From the IMG/VR virus record IMGVR_UViG_3300022822_000091, positions 1 through 21,914 of that record: 21,914 nucleotides of DNA. The stretch is one strand, 5' to 3'. The stretch is from a virus. Shown here piece by piece: positions 12,246 through 21,384 of this stretch. The position numbers and the translations under genes are program-made. The number at the start of each line of letters is the position of its first letter. The stretch's first letter is position 1. The notes beneath the pieces were generated by a model, which did no database searches, was not told the DNA's origin, and saw nothing but the letters and a program-made list of their open reading frames with translations.

Positions 12246-12989
12246 TTATAATATTAAGTTTAGTTCTAAGCTACCCGCATCAACGTTTAATGTTGCGGGG
12301 GTAACTCCTGCTACTGCGTCTACCGTTCTGTGGTAAATCTGTAGTGATTGTATTTTAGATAATGTGTCTACTCCTGACGCAAACAAGTCAAAAGTAAAAC
12401 TACCATCAGAGTAGTTGTCTCCACCATTTGTTTCGCTCACGGTGTACATAACTATGTCTGAGAAAGAGTTGTCAGAAGAGTGTGCTATCAAAGTAGCTGT
12501 TCCTGTAGCTAATGGCGTTATAGAAACAAACCAACCCCTATAAGTTGCAGTTGTAAAGGATATAGAGCCTATGTTAGAGCCTATCTCAGAATCTAACTGC
12601 TCTGTATTGCTTCCTAATGCATTTGTCGATAGTAACGCAGAAGAACTATCATCTTGTCCGTTTGCGTTTGATGGGTTATCCACTTCACCAACACTACTCG
12701 TACTACCTGATAACCATACACTAATTAAAAATCCTCTTGTGTCTAAAGGAGGTGCTGAAGCATCACCGTAAACTCCCGAAGGAAAGGCTAATTCAACTGT
12801 CTCGGTCTGATTGTTTATTTGGTCGTCTATCTCATAATCTATATCTAATGTTGCGTTATCTAATGGAGGGTTATTGCTATCTGCTATAATTAACTTGACC
12901 TCGTAACCGTCATTGAAAGCAGTACCTCCATCACCGCCTCCTCCTCCTGAAGACTTTACGTTAAAATATTGGTCTTTATTATTTATCAA
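12246..12989 (-). CDS. Beta-rich virion protein with Gly linker, TTG start
   Basis: This 247-residue protein has a short N-terminus (INNKDQYFNVKSS) joined by a GGGGGDGG linker (residues 15-22) to a beta-sandwich-like body with many Asp/Ser/Thr. That layout suits an anchor plus exposed domain on the virion. The start codon is TTG: TTGA overlaps the upstream TGA stop by 4 nt, an in-frame stop lies three codons upstream, and no ATG occurs in the first 180 residues, so TTG is the only sensible start. It probably belongs with neighbouring appendage or decoration genes. No family was recognised. Confidence 0.68.
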   Translation of the reverse strand: MINNKDQYFNVKSSGGGGGDGGTAFNDGYEVKLIIADSNNPPLDNATLDIDYEIDDQINNQTETVELAFPSGVYGDASAPPLDTRGFLISVWLSGSTSSVGEVDNPSNANGQDDSSSALLSTNALGSNTEQLDSEIGSNIGSISFTTATYRGWFVSITPLATGTATLIAHSSDNSFSDIVMYTVSETNGGDNYSDGSFTFDLFASGVDTLSKIQSLQIYHRTVDAVAGVTPATLNVDAGSLELNLIL

Positions 12990-13663
12990 ATCTCTTCACT
13001 ATTTAGGTTAATAAATCCAATGCCACTAACAACTACTACAACACTTGCGTATTGAGCAATGCTAACCCCCAATGAATAAGGATTGCCATTTACCGTAATT
13101 GTTACAGTAAGGCTATCGGGATTTGTAATTGAGTTTATTTTAAACGCAACTCTCGGTGTATAATTAAAAGGCTCAACCTCCTGAAAGTTTATAGATATAT
13201 TAAACAGCTTACTTTCTAACTGAGCTATCTCTGAAGCCGATATTAGCCTATCTCCTGCGACTTTATCTACTTTACTTCCTAATCCTTCAACATTCAGTTG
13301 TAGTTGCTCTGAGACGTTGTTTCTGTCACTTACCCATATCGTTCCGTTCCACAAATACCATCCTGCGGGATAATAAGTACCTCCGTAGCTGTAGGGTAGC
13401 CAAGGTGTTCCTGATGAAGCATTTACATATGCAATCTGACCTACTATTGTTCCTGCAGTCAATGATGCGTAATTAGCAGACTTCTGAGATACGGTTGTAG
13501 AGTTTGAACTTAAAGTTTCCCACATACTTCCGTTCCACATCTTAGTCACCTTGAGAAATCTATCGTATATAATTACTCCCTCTTCAGGAATTAACAACAA
13601 TATTTCTTCAGGCGTGTGCTTGTCAGGTCTTACTTCAAAAGATGTGTTCTTTTTAAATCCCAT
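12986..13663 (-). CDS. Putative head fibre or appendage protein with WNG motifs
   Basis: In this 225-residue protein, residues 38-50 contain KVTKMWNGSMWET and residues 99-114 contain PAGWYLWNGTIWVSD, two repeats of a W-NG-x-x-W pattern seen in Bacteroidota phage head or tail fibre proteins. Between them is a low-complexity Ser/Thr/Tyr stretch (ASLTAGTIVGQIAYVNAS). The last 75 residues (INFQEVEPFNYTPRV...GIGFINLNS) form a beta domain. It follows a 42-residue four-cysteine ORF directly (stop then ATG, no gap) and overlaps the next gene by 4 nt. Lying between the prohead protease and scaffold suggests a capsid appendage, but the binding partner is unknown. Confidence 0.65.
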   Translation of the reverse strand: MGFKKNTSFEVRPDKHTPEEILLLIPEEGVIIYDRFLKVTKMWNGSMWETLSSNSTTVSQKSANYASLTAGTIVGQIAYVNASSGTPWLPYSYGGTYYPAGWYLWNGTIWVSDRNNVSEQLQLNVEGLGSKVDKVAGDRLISASEIAQLESKLFNISINFQEVEPFNYTPRVAFKINSITNPDSLTVTITVNGNPYSLGVSIAQYASVVVVVSGIGFINLNSEEI

Positions 13664-13792
13664 TTAATCCTCTTCTTCTTGTTTGTGAATACTACCTATT
13701 CCTTGCTTCCAATATTCAGGTTGCTTACATCTCTTGTCGTCACAATTATCTATTGTGTATGTGTTTTGGCATTTACAGTATTTCGCTCTCAT
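13664..13792 (-). CDS. 42-residue four-cysteine (zinc-ribbon-like) protein
   Basis: This short ORF starts MRAKYCKCQNTYTIDNCDDK and carries C6, C8, C17 and C22, spaced like a small zinc or structural knuckle (CxC, then CxxxxC). It then has PEYWKQG and an acidic end EEED. It overlaps the end of the protease gene by 20 nt and its stop abuts the next ATG without a gap. That chained arrangement supports expression, though no comparison could be made. It may bind metal; a role in capsid assembly with the protease is only an inference. Confidence 0.72.
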   Translation of the reverse strand: MRAKYCKCQNTYTIDNCDDKRCKQPEYWKQGIGSIHKQEEED

Positions 13793-14372
13793 CCTCGAAT
13801 GCTTTTTCAATTTCTTTAATTATAAGCTCTGCTTCCGTTTCAGAACTCATTTCTTGAACACTATCGCTAAACATACCCTCTATAGAGAAGCCTAAGTACT
13901 TACCTGCCTTAACATCTTCCCATACGTTATCGTTGTATATCTTCATTATAACTGCCCAAGAACCCGTAGGAGCATTTAAACTGTATAGGTTGCTTTTATC
14001 CATTGCAGAGTCTTCTACTATCCAAGATTCTATTACAGAAACACCACTTGTTAATGTTTGATGTTCTAAGGTTGTGTTATTTGTCTTTAGTTTCTTTAGA
14101 TACAGCTCTGAAGCCTTGCATACAGTGTCCTTTGAGAACACTATGTTGTATTCGTAGTCTCCGCTTTTTCTGTATATCTTTTTGTCAGGAACTAATGCCA
14201 ATCCTACAACAATTCTCTTCTCAACATCAATAGTCTTAAACTCTACTTTATGTTGGTTAAGTGCTACCCAATTTTCTTCGATAGCAGGAAACTCTACTAA
14301 ACTTATAGCTTCTATACCGTCTAATTCCTTAGACTCGTCAATAAATAGCTCTACTGTATCTAATTTCTTCAT
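13773..14372 (-). CDS. XkdF-like prohead protease
   Basis: This 199-residue protein follows the XkdF-type putative phage serine protease family: SLVEFPAIEENWVAL near the N-terminus (residues 24-38), GLALVPDKKIYRKSG (57-71), a TLEHQ segment with H104, VIESWIVEDSAMDKSNLY (113-130), GSWAVIMKIYNDNVWEDVK, then GKYLGFSIEGMF with S163. H104 and S163 are the likely catalytic pair; such proteases mature the prohead by cutting scaffold and capsid N-termini. An acidic C-terminal helix (EAELIIKEIEKAFEDE) follows. Here the protease lies several genes before the scaffold and capsid rather than adjacent, which is unusual. Family is by residue pattern; catalytic residues are inferred. Confidence 0.85.
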   Translation of the reverse strand: MKKLDTVELFIDESKELDGIEAISLVEFPAIEENWVALNQHKVEFKTIDVEKRIVVGLALVPDKKIYRKSGDYEYNIVFSKDTVCKASELYLKKLKTNNTTLEHQTLTSGVSVIESWIVEDSAMDKSNLYSLNAPTGSWAVIMKIYNDNVWEDVKAGKYLGFSIEGMFSDSVQEMSSETEAELIIKEIEKAFEDESEIL

Positions 14373-14407
14373 ATTATTATAACTAAAATTATTATTATTG
14401 TTGTATT

Positions 14408-16801
14408 TTAAAATGTTGCTGACCCTTTTATGTTGGTGTCAAGTTCTTGCTGTGTTGTAATGTCCTTAGACACAACAAATGCCTTAATTGGCGTTTTAAA
14501 TTGACCTTGTATCGCATCTACTAACTGATTTCCTTGCGTGTTGCCAACTAAGTTAAAGTTAAACTCTCTGTCAGCACCACCTCCACTACCACCACCGCCT
14601 GAAGCTGTGTTTATAGGTGTAGCTGCCGAGGAAGATTGGAACTTAGTTCTTGCTATGGATGCTACTTGAGCTAAACCACTACCTACAACTGCTATCATAC
14701 CTGCTATTCTTGCTAAAGTACCTCCATCTGTGTCTTTTAAGACTGCTGCACCTGCTGCAAAAGTATCCATAGTTGCGGAAGCTATATTGAATGCTTTTTG
14801 TTGCATAAACTTTTTCTTTTCAATCTCTTGTTGCTTTTTTCTTAGTTTCTCGTCATTTTGCCAAATTTGATTCTGTATGTCTTTTCTTGTTTCTTTAGAT
14901 ACATTCTCGTTCAAGAGCCTATTGTTAAGCTCCTCATTCATTGCATTAGTTTTGTTTTCCTCTATAACAAGCTGTCTATCGTACTCACCGTCAATAAATT
15001 GAGTTACACCTGTCATAAGTTGCTTGTACGAATCTATCAAAACAAGCATATCTTCAGTCTGAGACTCTTTAATCATTCGGTCTGCAATAGCTCTATTGTA
15101 GGCTTTTATTGCGGCTTGTGCCTCAGGACTTAGTGTTGTATCTATCCTTAAAAACGAGTTAAGGTCTAATGGATTTACCTTTAACTTGTCTATCTGCATA
15201 GCACTTAACACAGCTTGTAGTACCTTTTCAGCCTTCTTAGCTTCTTCACCTATTTGTACCGCTTTGAGTCCAAGTAAATCCACCCTATCCCTGTCTCCTT
15301 CTTGTAATATCTTCTTTAAATCCTTACGTAGTTTTACTTGCAGTACTATGTGTTCATCATTAAATTTTATTAAACTATTTTTTCTTTTTGCATTATCTAA
15401 CTCACTATCTGTTAAGTCCTTGTTCCTAAATTCTTTCTCTTTTCTTAAAATACTTAACGATAATTGATAAGCCTCCTTAGTTAATCTTAATTTCTCATCT
15501 TTAGTTGTACTTTCGTTGTTTATTATAGCTTTGTTTATATTTACCCTGTGTTGCAACTCGGATATACTTAACTTCTCAAGCTCTTTTGTTAGTTTCTTAA
15601 ACTCTTTACCTGAATCCTTAAATAAACCCTTTGACACATCTGACAATCGTTCAATCTTATCGCTAGACTCCACCATCTCCTCCCTGTTCTTAAACAAGCT
15701 ATTGGTAAAATCATCTACAGCAACTCTACCAATACCTAAATTTGATTGATATTTACTTAAAATCAAAAATGAATCTGTAAAGGCTTTTGACTGTTCCCCA
15801 AGGGTCTTAGTTAAATCAAATTGAGATTCCATAACTTTTACGGAATTCTCTATGGCATCTCTATCGCTTTTCTCCATTAGAATAGCTTTATCTAATAAAA
15901 ACTTCTTAGTCTGCCTTAGTTCAACTTCTCTTTTGTCTGCTAACTCAACTAATTCACCTGCCTCTTCTTCTATCTTCTTTACAGCAGCTCTTTCTTTAGC
16001 AGCACTTATAAGTATCTTGGTGTATTCTTTTTCTAACTCTATAGCTTTTAATATATTTACGTTACCTCCATCTATTCCTTTAGAATAAGTATCTATAAGC
16101 TCAATAGCTTCAGGATACTCTTTTTTAAGTATTCTTAATGCTTCTTTTTTGTCTTCTAAGGAGTTTCTGTTGTCTTGAAGTATATCATTTAACCTCATAA
16201 ACGTACCAACTGTCTTTTGAGATTCTTGAGATAATTCTTTTGACGCGTTTTCTGCCTTTTTCATTCCTCCATAAAAGAAGTCAAACGCAGCTATTACAGC
16301 CTGTATTGCAAACAATATACCAAGAGGTCCAATAAATACTTTTCCCATTGATTTTATTATGCTTGAAAACCCAACAGCCTTGCCTGTGGTTTTATCTATT
16401 TGTTGTGCACCAAAAAGCATATTAGAGGCTAATTGAGAAACGTTGTTTGCCATACCTCTAATACCATAAGGTGCATCAGACACAACACGACCAAGTTCAA
16501 GCACAGACGTAGCAGCAGCACCTGAAGATTTTTCAGTGCCTTGTAGTTTTTTATTTAAAGGGGTTATACTTTTAGATAAGTCTTCATTAGATTTAGAAAT
16601 TTTAGCGGTATGTGCTACTCTTTTTTGTTGCACTTCGTTCAGCCTCGCTTCTTGATAAGCTAATTCTTCAACTTTAGTCGTGTAATTACTATGGGTAGCA
16701 TCTAATTTCTTTATGTCTGCATTTAGCTTCTCTATTTTTACACCTAATCTTGTTTCGTCTAATTTAATCTTTAGAAGTATAACGTCTGGATTACTTGCCA
16801 T
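14408..16801 (-). CDS. Tape measure protein
   Basis: This 797-residue protein is mostly long helix with heptad character. It begins MASNPDVILLKIKLDET, has a coiled coil (15-90), and a hydrophobic segment (about 155-178, IGPLGILFAIQAVIAAFDFFYGG) typical of tape measures. A long charged middle follows, then KKFMQQKAFNIASATMDTFAAG and an Ala/Gly-rich hydrophobic segment. A Gly/Ser linker (734-743) leads to the familiar ending KAFVVSKDITTQQELDTN. Tape measures set tail length; at about 0.15 nm per residue this predicts a tail near 120 nm. Its start overlaps the 51-residue ORF by 11 nt. It lies after, not before, the tail-tip gene, and no tail chaperone pair precedes it. Confidence 0.9.
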   Translation of the reverse strand: MASNPDVILLKIKLDETRLGVKIEKLNADIKKLDATHSNYTTKVEELAYQEARLNEVQQKRVAHTAKISKSNEDLSKSITPLNKKLQGTEKSSGAAATSVLELGRVVSDAPYGIRGMANNVSQLASNMLFGAQQIDKTTGKAVGFSSIIKSMGKVFIGPLGILFAIQAVIAAFDFFYGGMKKAENASKELSQESQKTVGTFMRLNDILQDNRNSLEDKKEALRILKKEYPEAIELIDTYSKGIDGGNVNILKAIELEKEYTKILISAAKERAAVKKIEEEAGELVELADKREVELRQTKKFLLDKAILMEKSDRDAIENSVKVMESQFDLTKTLGEQSKAFTDSFLILSKYQSNLGIGRVAVDDFTNSLFKNREEMVESSDKIERLSDVSKGLFKDSGKEFKKLTKELEKLSISELQHRVNINKAIINNESTTKDEKLRLTKEAYQLSLSILRKEKEFRNKDLTDSELDNAKRKNSLIKFNDEHIVLQVKLRKDLKKILQEGDRDRVDLLGLKAVQIGEEAKKAEKVLQAVLSAMQIDKLKVNPLDLNSFLRIDTTLSPEAQAAIKAYNRAIADRMIKESQTEDMLVLIDSYKQLMTGVTQFIDGEYDRQLVIEENKTNAMNEELNNRLLNENVSKETRKDIQNQIWQNDEKLRKKQQEIEKKKFMQQKAFNIASATMDTFAAGAAVLKDTDGGTLARIAGMIAVVGSGLAQVASIARTKFQSSSAATPINTASGGGGSGGGADREFNFNLVGNTQGNQLVDAIQGQFKTPIKAFVVSKDITTQQELDTNIKGSATF

Positions 16802-16946
16802 TTTTTGCTATTTTTTTACGCTTAATATTATCTTTTAACTCACTGTAAGACTCAGGAATCTTGTTAATTCCCTTGGCTATATCAATATCCTTGTCTCCTA
16901 TCATCCAATCACTACTATTTAGTAGCTCTAAAATATCTTTTATCAT
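16791..16946 (-). CDS. 51-residue protein just upstream of the tape measure
   Basis: This short ORF begins MIKDILELLNSSDWMIGDKD and continues through a mixed helix to a basic end KRKKIAKNGK. Its ATG overlaps the stop of the tail-tip gene in TAATG and its stop overlaps the tape-measure start by 11 nt, so both ends are coupled. It occupies the slot where other siphophages put tail assembly chaperones, but it is far too short and shows no chaperone pattern. Function unknown; support comes from the tight frame chain. Confidence 0.68.
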   Translation of the reverse strand: MIKDILELLNSSDWMIGDKDIDIAKGINKIPESYSELKDNIKRKKIAKNGK

Positions 16947-19717
16947 TATTGGTCTGTTGTTGCGTTTATTATATTAGAAATTCCACTTTCATTCCCTGCT
17001 GCATCTTTTGCAACCATTGCTACTGTATATTGTGTTCCTCCATCTAACCCTTCAAACAAGAATGTGCTTACAGCTCCTATTGATTGGTAGAATGATTGAT
17101 TCAAGAATATGTCATATCCTGTAACACCTACGTTATCGAACGGCTCTGTCCAATTAATCCTAAATCCATCGTCATTTATCTCGTTTTGATTTAATGTTAA
17201 GTCATCTATTTCTTCAGGTGGTGACGTATCTGCACTTGATGTAGTTGTTCCATTTACCGCAGTAGATTTAGCTGACTCATTACCTGCTGCATCTATTGCT
17301 GATATGGTTATTGAGTAGGTTGTAGAGCCTACAAGACCTGTAATTAACAAGGAATCTACATATCCCGTAGTTGTTTTAAGCACGTTGTTTAAAAACACCT
17401 TATATCCCGTCACATTCACGTTGTCTGTAGCGTGAGTCCAACTAATATTTAAGCTATTACCTTGAGCCGAGTCTACTGCTAAATCCGTAGGCACAGAAGG
17501 GTCTGTAACATCACTTGATAGTATTGCACTTGTGATTGAGAAGTCAGTAAGAAGCTCCATAGAAGTCTTACCACTCGTTAGGTTGGTCTTTATAGTGTTG
17601 ATTCTGTAGTCCATACCATTAATCGTAATCCTATCGTTCATCTTGTAAGATAAAAGAGTCTTTAGCTTTAATATTGCGTTAAATGTTACAAGCCTTGATG
17701 TTATCTTAAACAGATTTGATACATAATCTCTATAAAATAGGTTAAACAAACTCTTGTCTACGCTTAGACCCGTAAATTCATCAATTTCCTCACCAAAACT
17801 AAGTGATTTGCTATTATTAGCTGTTGAATTACTTGCTCTATTGTATTGGTTTATAGCTGATGTTTGTGTCTTGAATCCAATCTGAAAATTACTTGTATTT
17901 ACGGGTGTGGATATATTAAAGAATAAAACAGGCTTAGTTGCGGTAGGGGATTCGTCTTCGTCTGCTAACCAACCGTTAGAGAAGGGCGTGTAGGACAGGT
18001 CAGCCTCATCATCTAACCTTTCAAAGAACACTCTCTCAAATGGTAGCTTTATCTCGTACTTTCCACCGTCAAATACTAAATTACCGTTCTTTCCGTTGGT
18101 CGTAGCCTGAAATTGAAGGTTACCAAAGTTGTCTTGAGCTACTTCGTTTTGGTTTATTATACCAAAAGTCTTAGGTTCTGAGTACTTAAAGTCTATATTA
18201 CTGTAAAGCTCTGACCTCTTAACTGTGGTTTCTGCTAAGTCCAATTCATCTGACAAATCTAAGTCTGCACCATCAAAATAGAATTGATTTAGTGTCTTTA
18301 CTACAATTATACCATCTTCTACAGAAGCTGTTAGATTAAACATATTAAACAACCCTTTCAATAGGTCTATTATAGTTATTTTAGGCAACTGATTGTATAT
18401 GATAACCTCTTCTTGCATTGTTCCTTGCTTTGTCTGAAATTCAGCGTTCTCAAAGTTAGTTACAAGCACTTCTTCCCCAAACTGGTTCTCCTGAACATCC
18501 TCTTGCGTTATTTGCACAAAAGTCTTTAACGTAAATGTCAGTAATTCTCCCTCTGACTTTATTCTTGTTCTTAATATCCAAACTTTCTCCTGAGTACTTG
18601 ACAAAATAAATGAAAAAGAGTTAGTTCCCGTTCCGTTAAAAGAACGACTGTCTCTTACGTTGTTATCTGCGTCTAATACCTCTACTGTATAGTCACCACC
18701 ACCCGTTACACTATTTGCTGTTATTTGAGTAGTTATTTGAGCGTTTCTCTCTAAGCTACTGTAGCTTCCTTTTTGCGTAGTGTTTGTTGTTACGGGTAAT
18801 ACATCAGTACCATCTGAAGGTATCTGAGTGTAGTCACCTTGAGGACCTGTCGATAGCCAAAATACCCTCTCACTCCCTGCACCTGAAGTACTATTAGTAA
18901 GTCCTCCTTTCTTGTTGTGCAAAAGCATATACAAATTGTTAAAATCAACGTCAGAAAAGAAGTCGTCAGAGAAAGTTATACTTGCGTAAGACTCTTCGAT
19001 TGCTTCAAGTATTCTCTTAATCTTTAGTGCGGGTTTTAGTTCTTCATAGCCTATTCCTGTTGCTGACGAAGTGCCTTGTGACCATAAATTCTTCTGAAGA
19101 CCTTGGTTATAATCACTTTCTTGACCTGCAACACCTGAAGTGTCATAAAACCACTTATTTTCTACGGATATTGATGGGTAAACAATATCTCTAAGAGTAG
19201 ACTGTTGCATTACACCACTTGAATTTGGGGATAAACCTACTCTAAAGCCATTGTACACATTATTTATCGTGTAATCGTGGTTGTATTTAGAAAGCGTAAC
19301 TAAATCTTTTATCTCACTAACTCCAAATAGGTCTTTTAAGGTCACTATTGCTCCAAAGAAGGTAATACTATAAGAGAAAGGCTTTCCGTTCCTTAAAGTA
19401 GCCTCAGATAGCCTTATATACCCTTGTCTGAACTTAACTCCGTTTAAGGAAATAAATCCATTCCTTTTTACCCTTGCGTCAAATCCATTTGTGATTGACA
19501 TATTGTAAAAGTGGTTTAAAATCCTGTTATTAACCTGACTTGCAGGAATTGTAAACTGCTGAGAGAAATCCGTGAACACAGAGCCAATATCCCTAACATC
19601 TTGCATAGATGAGGTAAGCTCTATCGTCTCAAAATCAAAAAGCTCCAACCTCTCATATACAGGCTCGTCTTTTAAATCAGAAACAGTGTCTATATGTACG
19701 CTTGTGATTAATTTCAT
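16946..19717 (-). CDS. Tail-tip / baseplate hub-like protein with two fibronectin III domains
   Basis: This 923-residue protein has an N-terminal part (MKLITSVHIDTVSDLKDEPV...FDFETIELTSSMQDVRDIGSVFTDFSQQFTIPAS) that follows the pattern of large tail proteins of Bacteroidota siphophages that sit at the tail tip. The middle is beta-rich (VFWLSTGPQGDYTQIPSDG, EVIIYNQLPKITIIDLLKGLFNMFNLTASVEDGIIVVKTL). Residues 736-825 and 829-921 are two fibronectin type III domains, each containing a DNVxVTGY strand and an AAGNES end. FN3 domains often decorate tail tips and help attachment. The gene shares TAATG at both ends, with the 386-residue protein and the 51-residue ORF. No endopeptidase motif was recognised. 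Confidence 0.78.
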   Translation of the reverse strand: MKLITSVHIDTVSDLKDEPVYERLELFDFETIELTSSMQDVRDIGSVFTDFSQQFTIPASQVNNRILNHFYNMSITNGFDARVKRNGFISLNGVKFRQGYIRLSEATLRNGKPFSYSITFFGAIVTLKDLFGVSEIKDLVTLSKYNHDYTINNVYNGFRVGLSPNSSGVMQQSTLRDIVYPSISVENKWFYDTSGVAGQESDYNQGLQKNLWSQGTSSATGIGYEELKPALKIKRILEAIEESYASITFSDDFFSDVDFNNLYMLLHNKKGGLTNSTSGAGSERVFWLSTGPQGDYTQIPSDGTDVLPVTTNTTQKGSYSSLERNAQITTQITANSVTGGGDYTVEVLDADNNVRDSRSFNGTGTNSFSFILSSTQEKVWILRTRIKSEGELLTFTLKTFVQITQEDVQENQFGEEVLVTNFENAEFQTKQGTMQEEVIIYNQLPKITIIDLLKGLFNMFNLTASVEDGIIVVKTLNQFYFDGADLDLSDELDLAETTVKRSELYSNIDFKYSEPKTFGIINQNEVAQDNFGNLQFQATTNGKNGNLVFDGGKYEIKLPFERVFFERLDDEADLSYTPFSNGWLADEDESPTATKPVLFFNISTPVNTSNFQIGFKTQTSAINQYNRASNSTANNSKSLSFGEEIDEFTGLSVDKSLFNLFYRDYVSNLFKITSRLVTFNAILKLKTLLSYKMNDRITINGMDYRINTIKTNLTSGKTSMELLTDFSITSAILSSDVTDPSVPTDLAVDSAQGNSLNISWTHATDNVNVTGYKVFLNNVLKTTTGYVDSLLITGLVGSTTYSITISAIDAAGNESAKSTAVNGTTTSSADTSPPEEIDDLTLNQNEINDDGFRINWTEPFDNVGVTGYDIFLNQSFYQSIGAVSTFLFEGLDGGTQYTVAMVAKDAAGNESGISNIINATTDQ

Positions 19718-20877
19718 TAATTTATGTTGTTTATTGTGTCGAATGCAAATTCTATATTTATAGTGTAGTTTATTAGCTTCTCATTTACCGAAGTTTTAAG
19801 CTCTAAGTCACTACTTTTTATTGTAATGGGTAAATCTACCGCACCTGTGTCTAACCAAACTCTTTCGGATAGCATTAGTTGCTTAAAGTTTTCGCTAAAA
19901 GACTCAGGAACAAACCCTGAATTGATAGTCATAGACTCCTTTCCATTAGTGTTAAAACTCTTCATTGAGTGCTTACTTAAATCACCTGAAGCAAATGAAT
20001 TTAGCGTATTAGCTCTGTATGTTTCCGTTTTTGTCGATAATGAGTTGGTAGACTTTTTAAAGAACCATAAATCCTCTTTGACTCCGTACTTGTTTATAAA
20101 CTTTAACTTTTTAGCATCGTACTTGCACTCTGAAACGGGTACAATAGTAAGTTCTACTCTTTTACTTACATCTTCATCAACCGATATTACCACCTTAGTT
20201 GCAGGAAAGAATGAATAAGCGTCATTAAATTTATCTACTGCTTTTGAATACTCAAAAGTACCTCCATCTGCCAATACTCTCTCCTCAAACGAGTCAAACT
20301 CACTCTCAGATATGTAATTCACCCTATTAGAAGTTTTCCACACATCATTTCCTCCCGTAAAGGCACTAAAGTTTGTATTAACAGTGTTAATTAAGGATGA
20401 ACCATTGTAATACGCTATTGTTACATTTGTATCGGGAGTTGCAGATGCTCCGTCAATTAGTGGCAACAGTAATGGTATAGACAAAGGCTTATCATCGTGC
20501 CTATGTATGGTTTTATTGCTTCCTGCGTAGTAAGAATCTTTTGACAGCTCTGTTGATAGGTCAGGATTAAATCCTTCCTCGTATTTAGCATACCCATCAA
20601 CTGCAATATGCGATAGCAACACATCTGACTGAGTAACTTCATTTATAGCACCTGATACTGTTGTAGAAACAACCAATACATCTAAATTATCTAAATAGTC
20701 ACGTATTAATGGTGAAATATCAATATACTGCTGAGAAAAGAAGTTTAGGTTATATGTTTTTAGTGTCGTAACTGATGAATCTGTAATTCTGTTAGATATG
20801 GTTACGGAAAGCAAAGCACCGTTGTCAAAATTACCTTTACTTACAAAATACGGACTCCTTGTTAGTATTAATGCCAT
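19717..20877 (-). CDS. Tail protein, distal-tail-like
   Basis: This 386-residue protein has a mixed beta profile starting MALILTRSPYFVSKGNFDNG, with YIDISPLIRDYLDNL (52-66), a DGYAKYEEGFNP segment that recurs in Bacteroidota tail proteins, a Ser/Thr-rich middle, LKFINKYGVKEDLWFFKKS (273-291) and a C-terminal beta end (YTINIEFAFDTINN). It sits between a neck protein and the tail-tip protein, which suits a distal tail or tail-tip ring subunit. I recognise the family only by general pattern, so the role is inferred from gene order; the distal tail protein would normally follow the tape measure. Confidence 0.62.
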   Translation of the reverse strand: MALILTRSPYFVSKGNFDNGALLSVTISNRITDSSVTTLKTYNLNFFSQQYIDISPLIRDYLDNLDVLVVSTTVSGAINEVTQSDVLLSHIAVDGYAKYEEGFNPDLSTELSKDSYYAGSNKTIHRHDDKPLSIPLLLPLIDGASATPDTNVTIAYYNGSSLINTVNTNFSAFTGGNDVWKTSNRVNYISESEFDSFEERVLADGGTFEYSKAVDKFNDAYSFFPATKVVISVDEDVSKRVELTIVPVSECKYDAKKLKFINKYGVKEDLWFFKKSTNSLSTKTETYRANTLNSFASGDLSKHSMKSFNTNGKESMTINSGFVPESFSENFKQLMLSERVWLDTGAVDLPITIKSSDLELKTSVNEKLINYTINIEFAFDTINNIN

Positions 20878-21383
20878 TATATTTTATTTTTTATTCGTTC
20901 TATTAAGTCTTTCTTGTATCCTGCCATAAGTATGGTCAGCATTTGTTGCTTTAAACTCTCTTCCATCTTGTCAACAAAGCCACTTCCTTTGTATCCAAAT
21001 CTTTCGGATATTCCCCTGTGTCTTATTGACTTTCCAATTGCTATTGCCATTGAGTTCCAATGGTATTGCTTTATTTTAGTGTATTGACCTTTAGAATTTT
21101 TGGCGTTTGGTCGCATACCTCTTGTCTTTGCCCATTTGATAATACTTGCCCTGAACTTACGACCTTGCTTATTGTATTCAGGGTGTAGCTTTACACCTTC
21201 TGACAACGCCCTTGCGTATTCCTCGCTATGAAGAACAAGCTCCTTCTTCAACACCTCATATCTAAACGAAGTGTCTAACTTGCCCGATGCATAGAATTTA
21301 TCAGCCTTAGCTAACGACTTTAGTTTATCAGTAACTAATTTACCAACATCTGCCAAGGCTTTATTTAGATGTACATCTGACAT
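20877..21383 (-). CDS. HK97 gp10-like neck / tail-completion protein
   Basis: This 168-residue protein starts at the ATG at 21383, one nucleotide after the previous stop. A longer frame from a TTG at 21413 adds ten residues but overlaps the upstream gene, so I reject it. The protein is basic, with YARALSEGVKLHPEYNKQGRKFRASIIKWAK and MEESLKQQMLTILMAGYKKDLIERIK. The order of a helical start, a HSEEYARALSEG segment and a C-terminal helix resembles HK97 gp10-type proteins that join head to tail. It lies between a putative tail terminator and the tail proteins, as expected. The family assignment is moderate. Confidence 0.68.
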   Translation of the reverse strand: MSDVHLNKALADVGKLVTDKLKSLAKADKFYASGKLDTSFRYEVLKKELVLHSEEYARALSEGVKLHPEYNKQGRKFRASIIKWAKTRGMRPNAKNSKGQYTKIKQYHWNSMAIAIGKSIRHRGISERFGYKGSGFVDKMEESLKQQMLTILMAGYKKDLIERIKNKI

Positions 21384-21384
21384 A

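Noticed and set aside
16797-16806. A slippery heptamer (A AAA AAT) at the end of the 51-residue ORF that could make a frameshift fusion into the tape measure
   Set aside because: A -1 slip there leads into the third frame, not the tape-measure frame; the two genes simply overlap by 11 nt with a normal ATG.
19826-20218. Plus-strand open frames such as 19826-20218, 4361-4666 and 345-605
   Set aside because: They lie opposite well-supported minus-strand genes, with Ser/Leu/Phe-rich translations typical of antisense shadows and no promoter or junction support.
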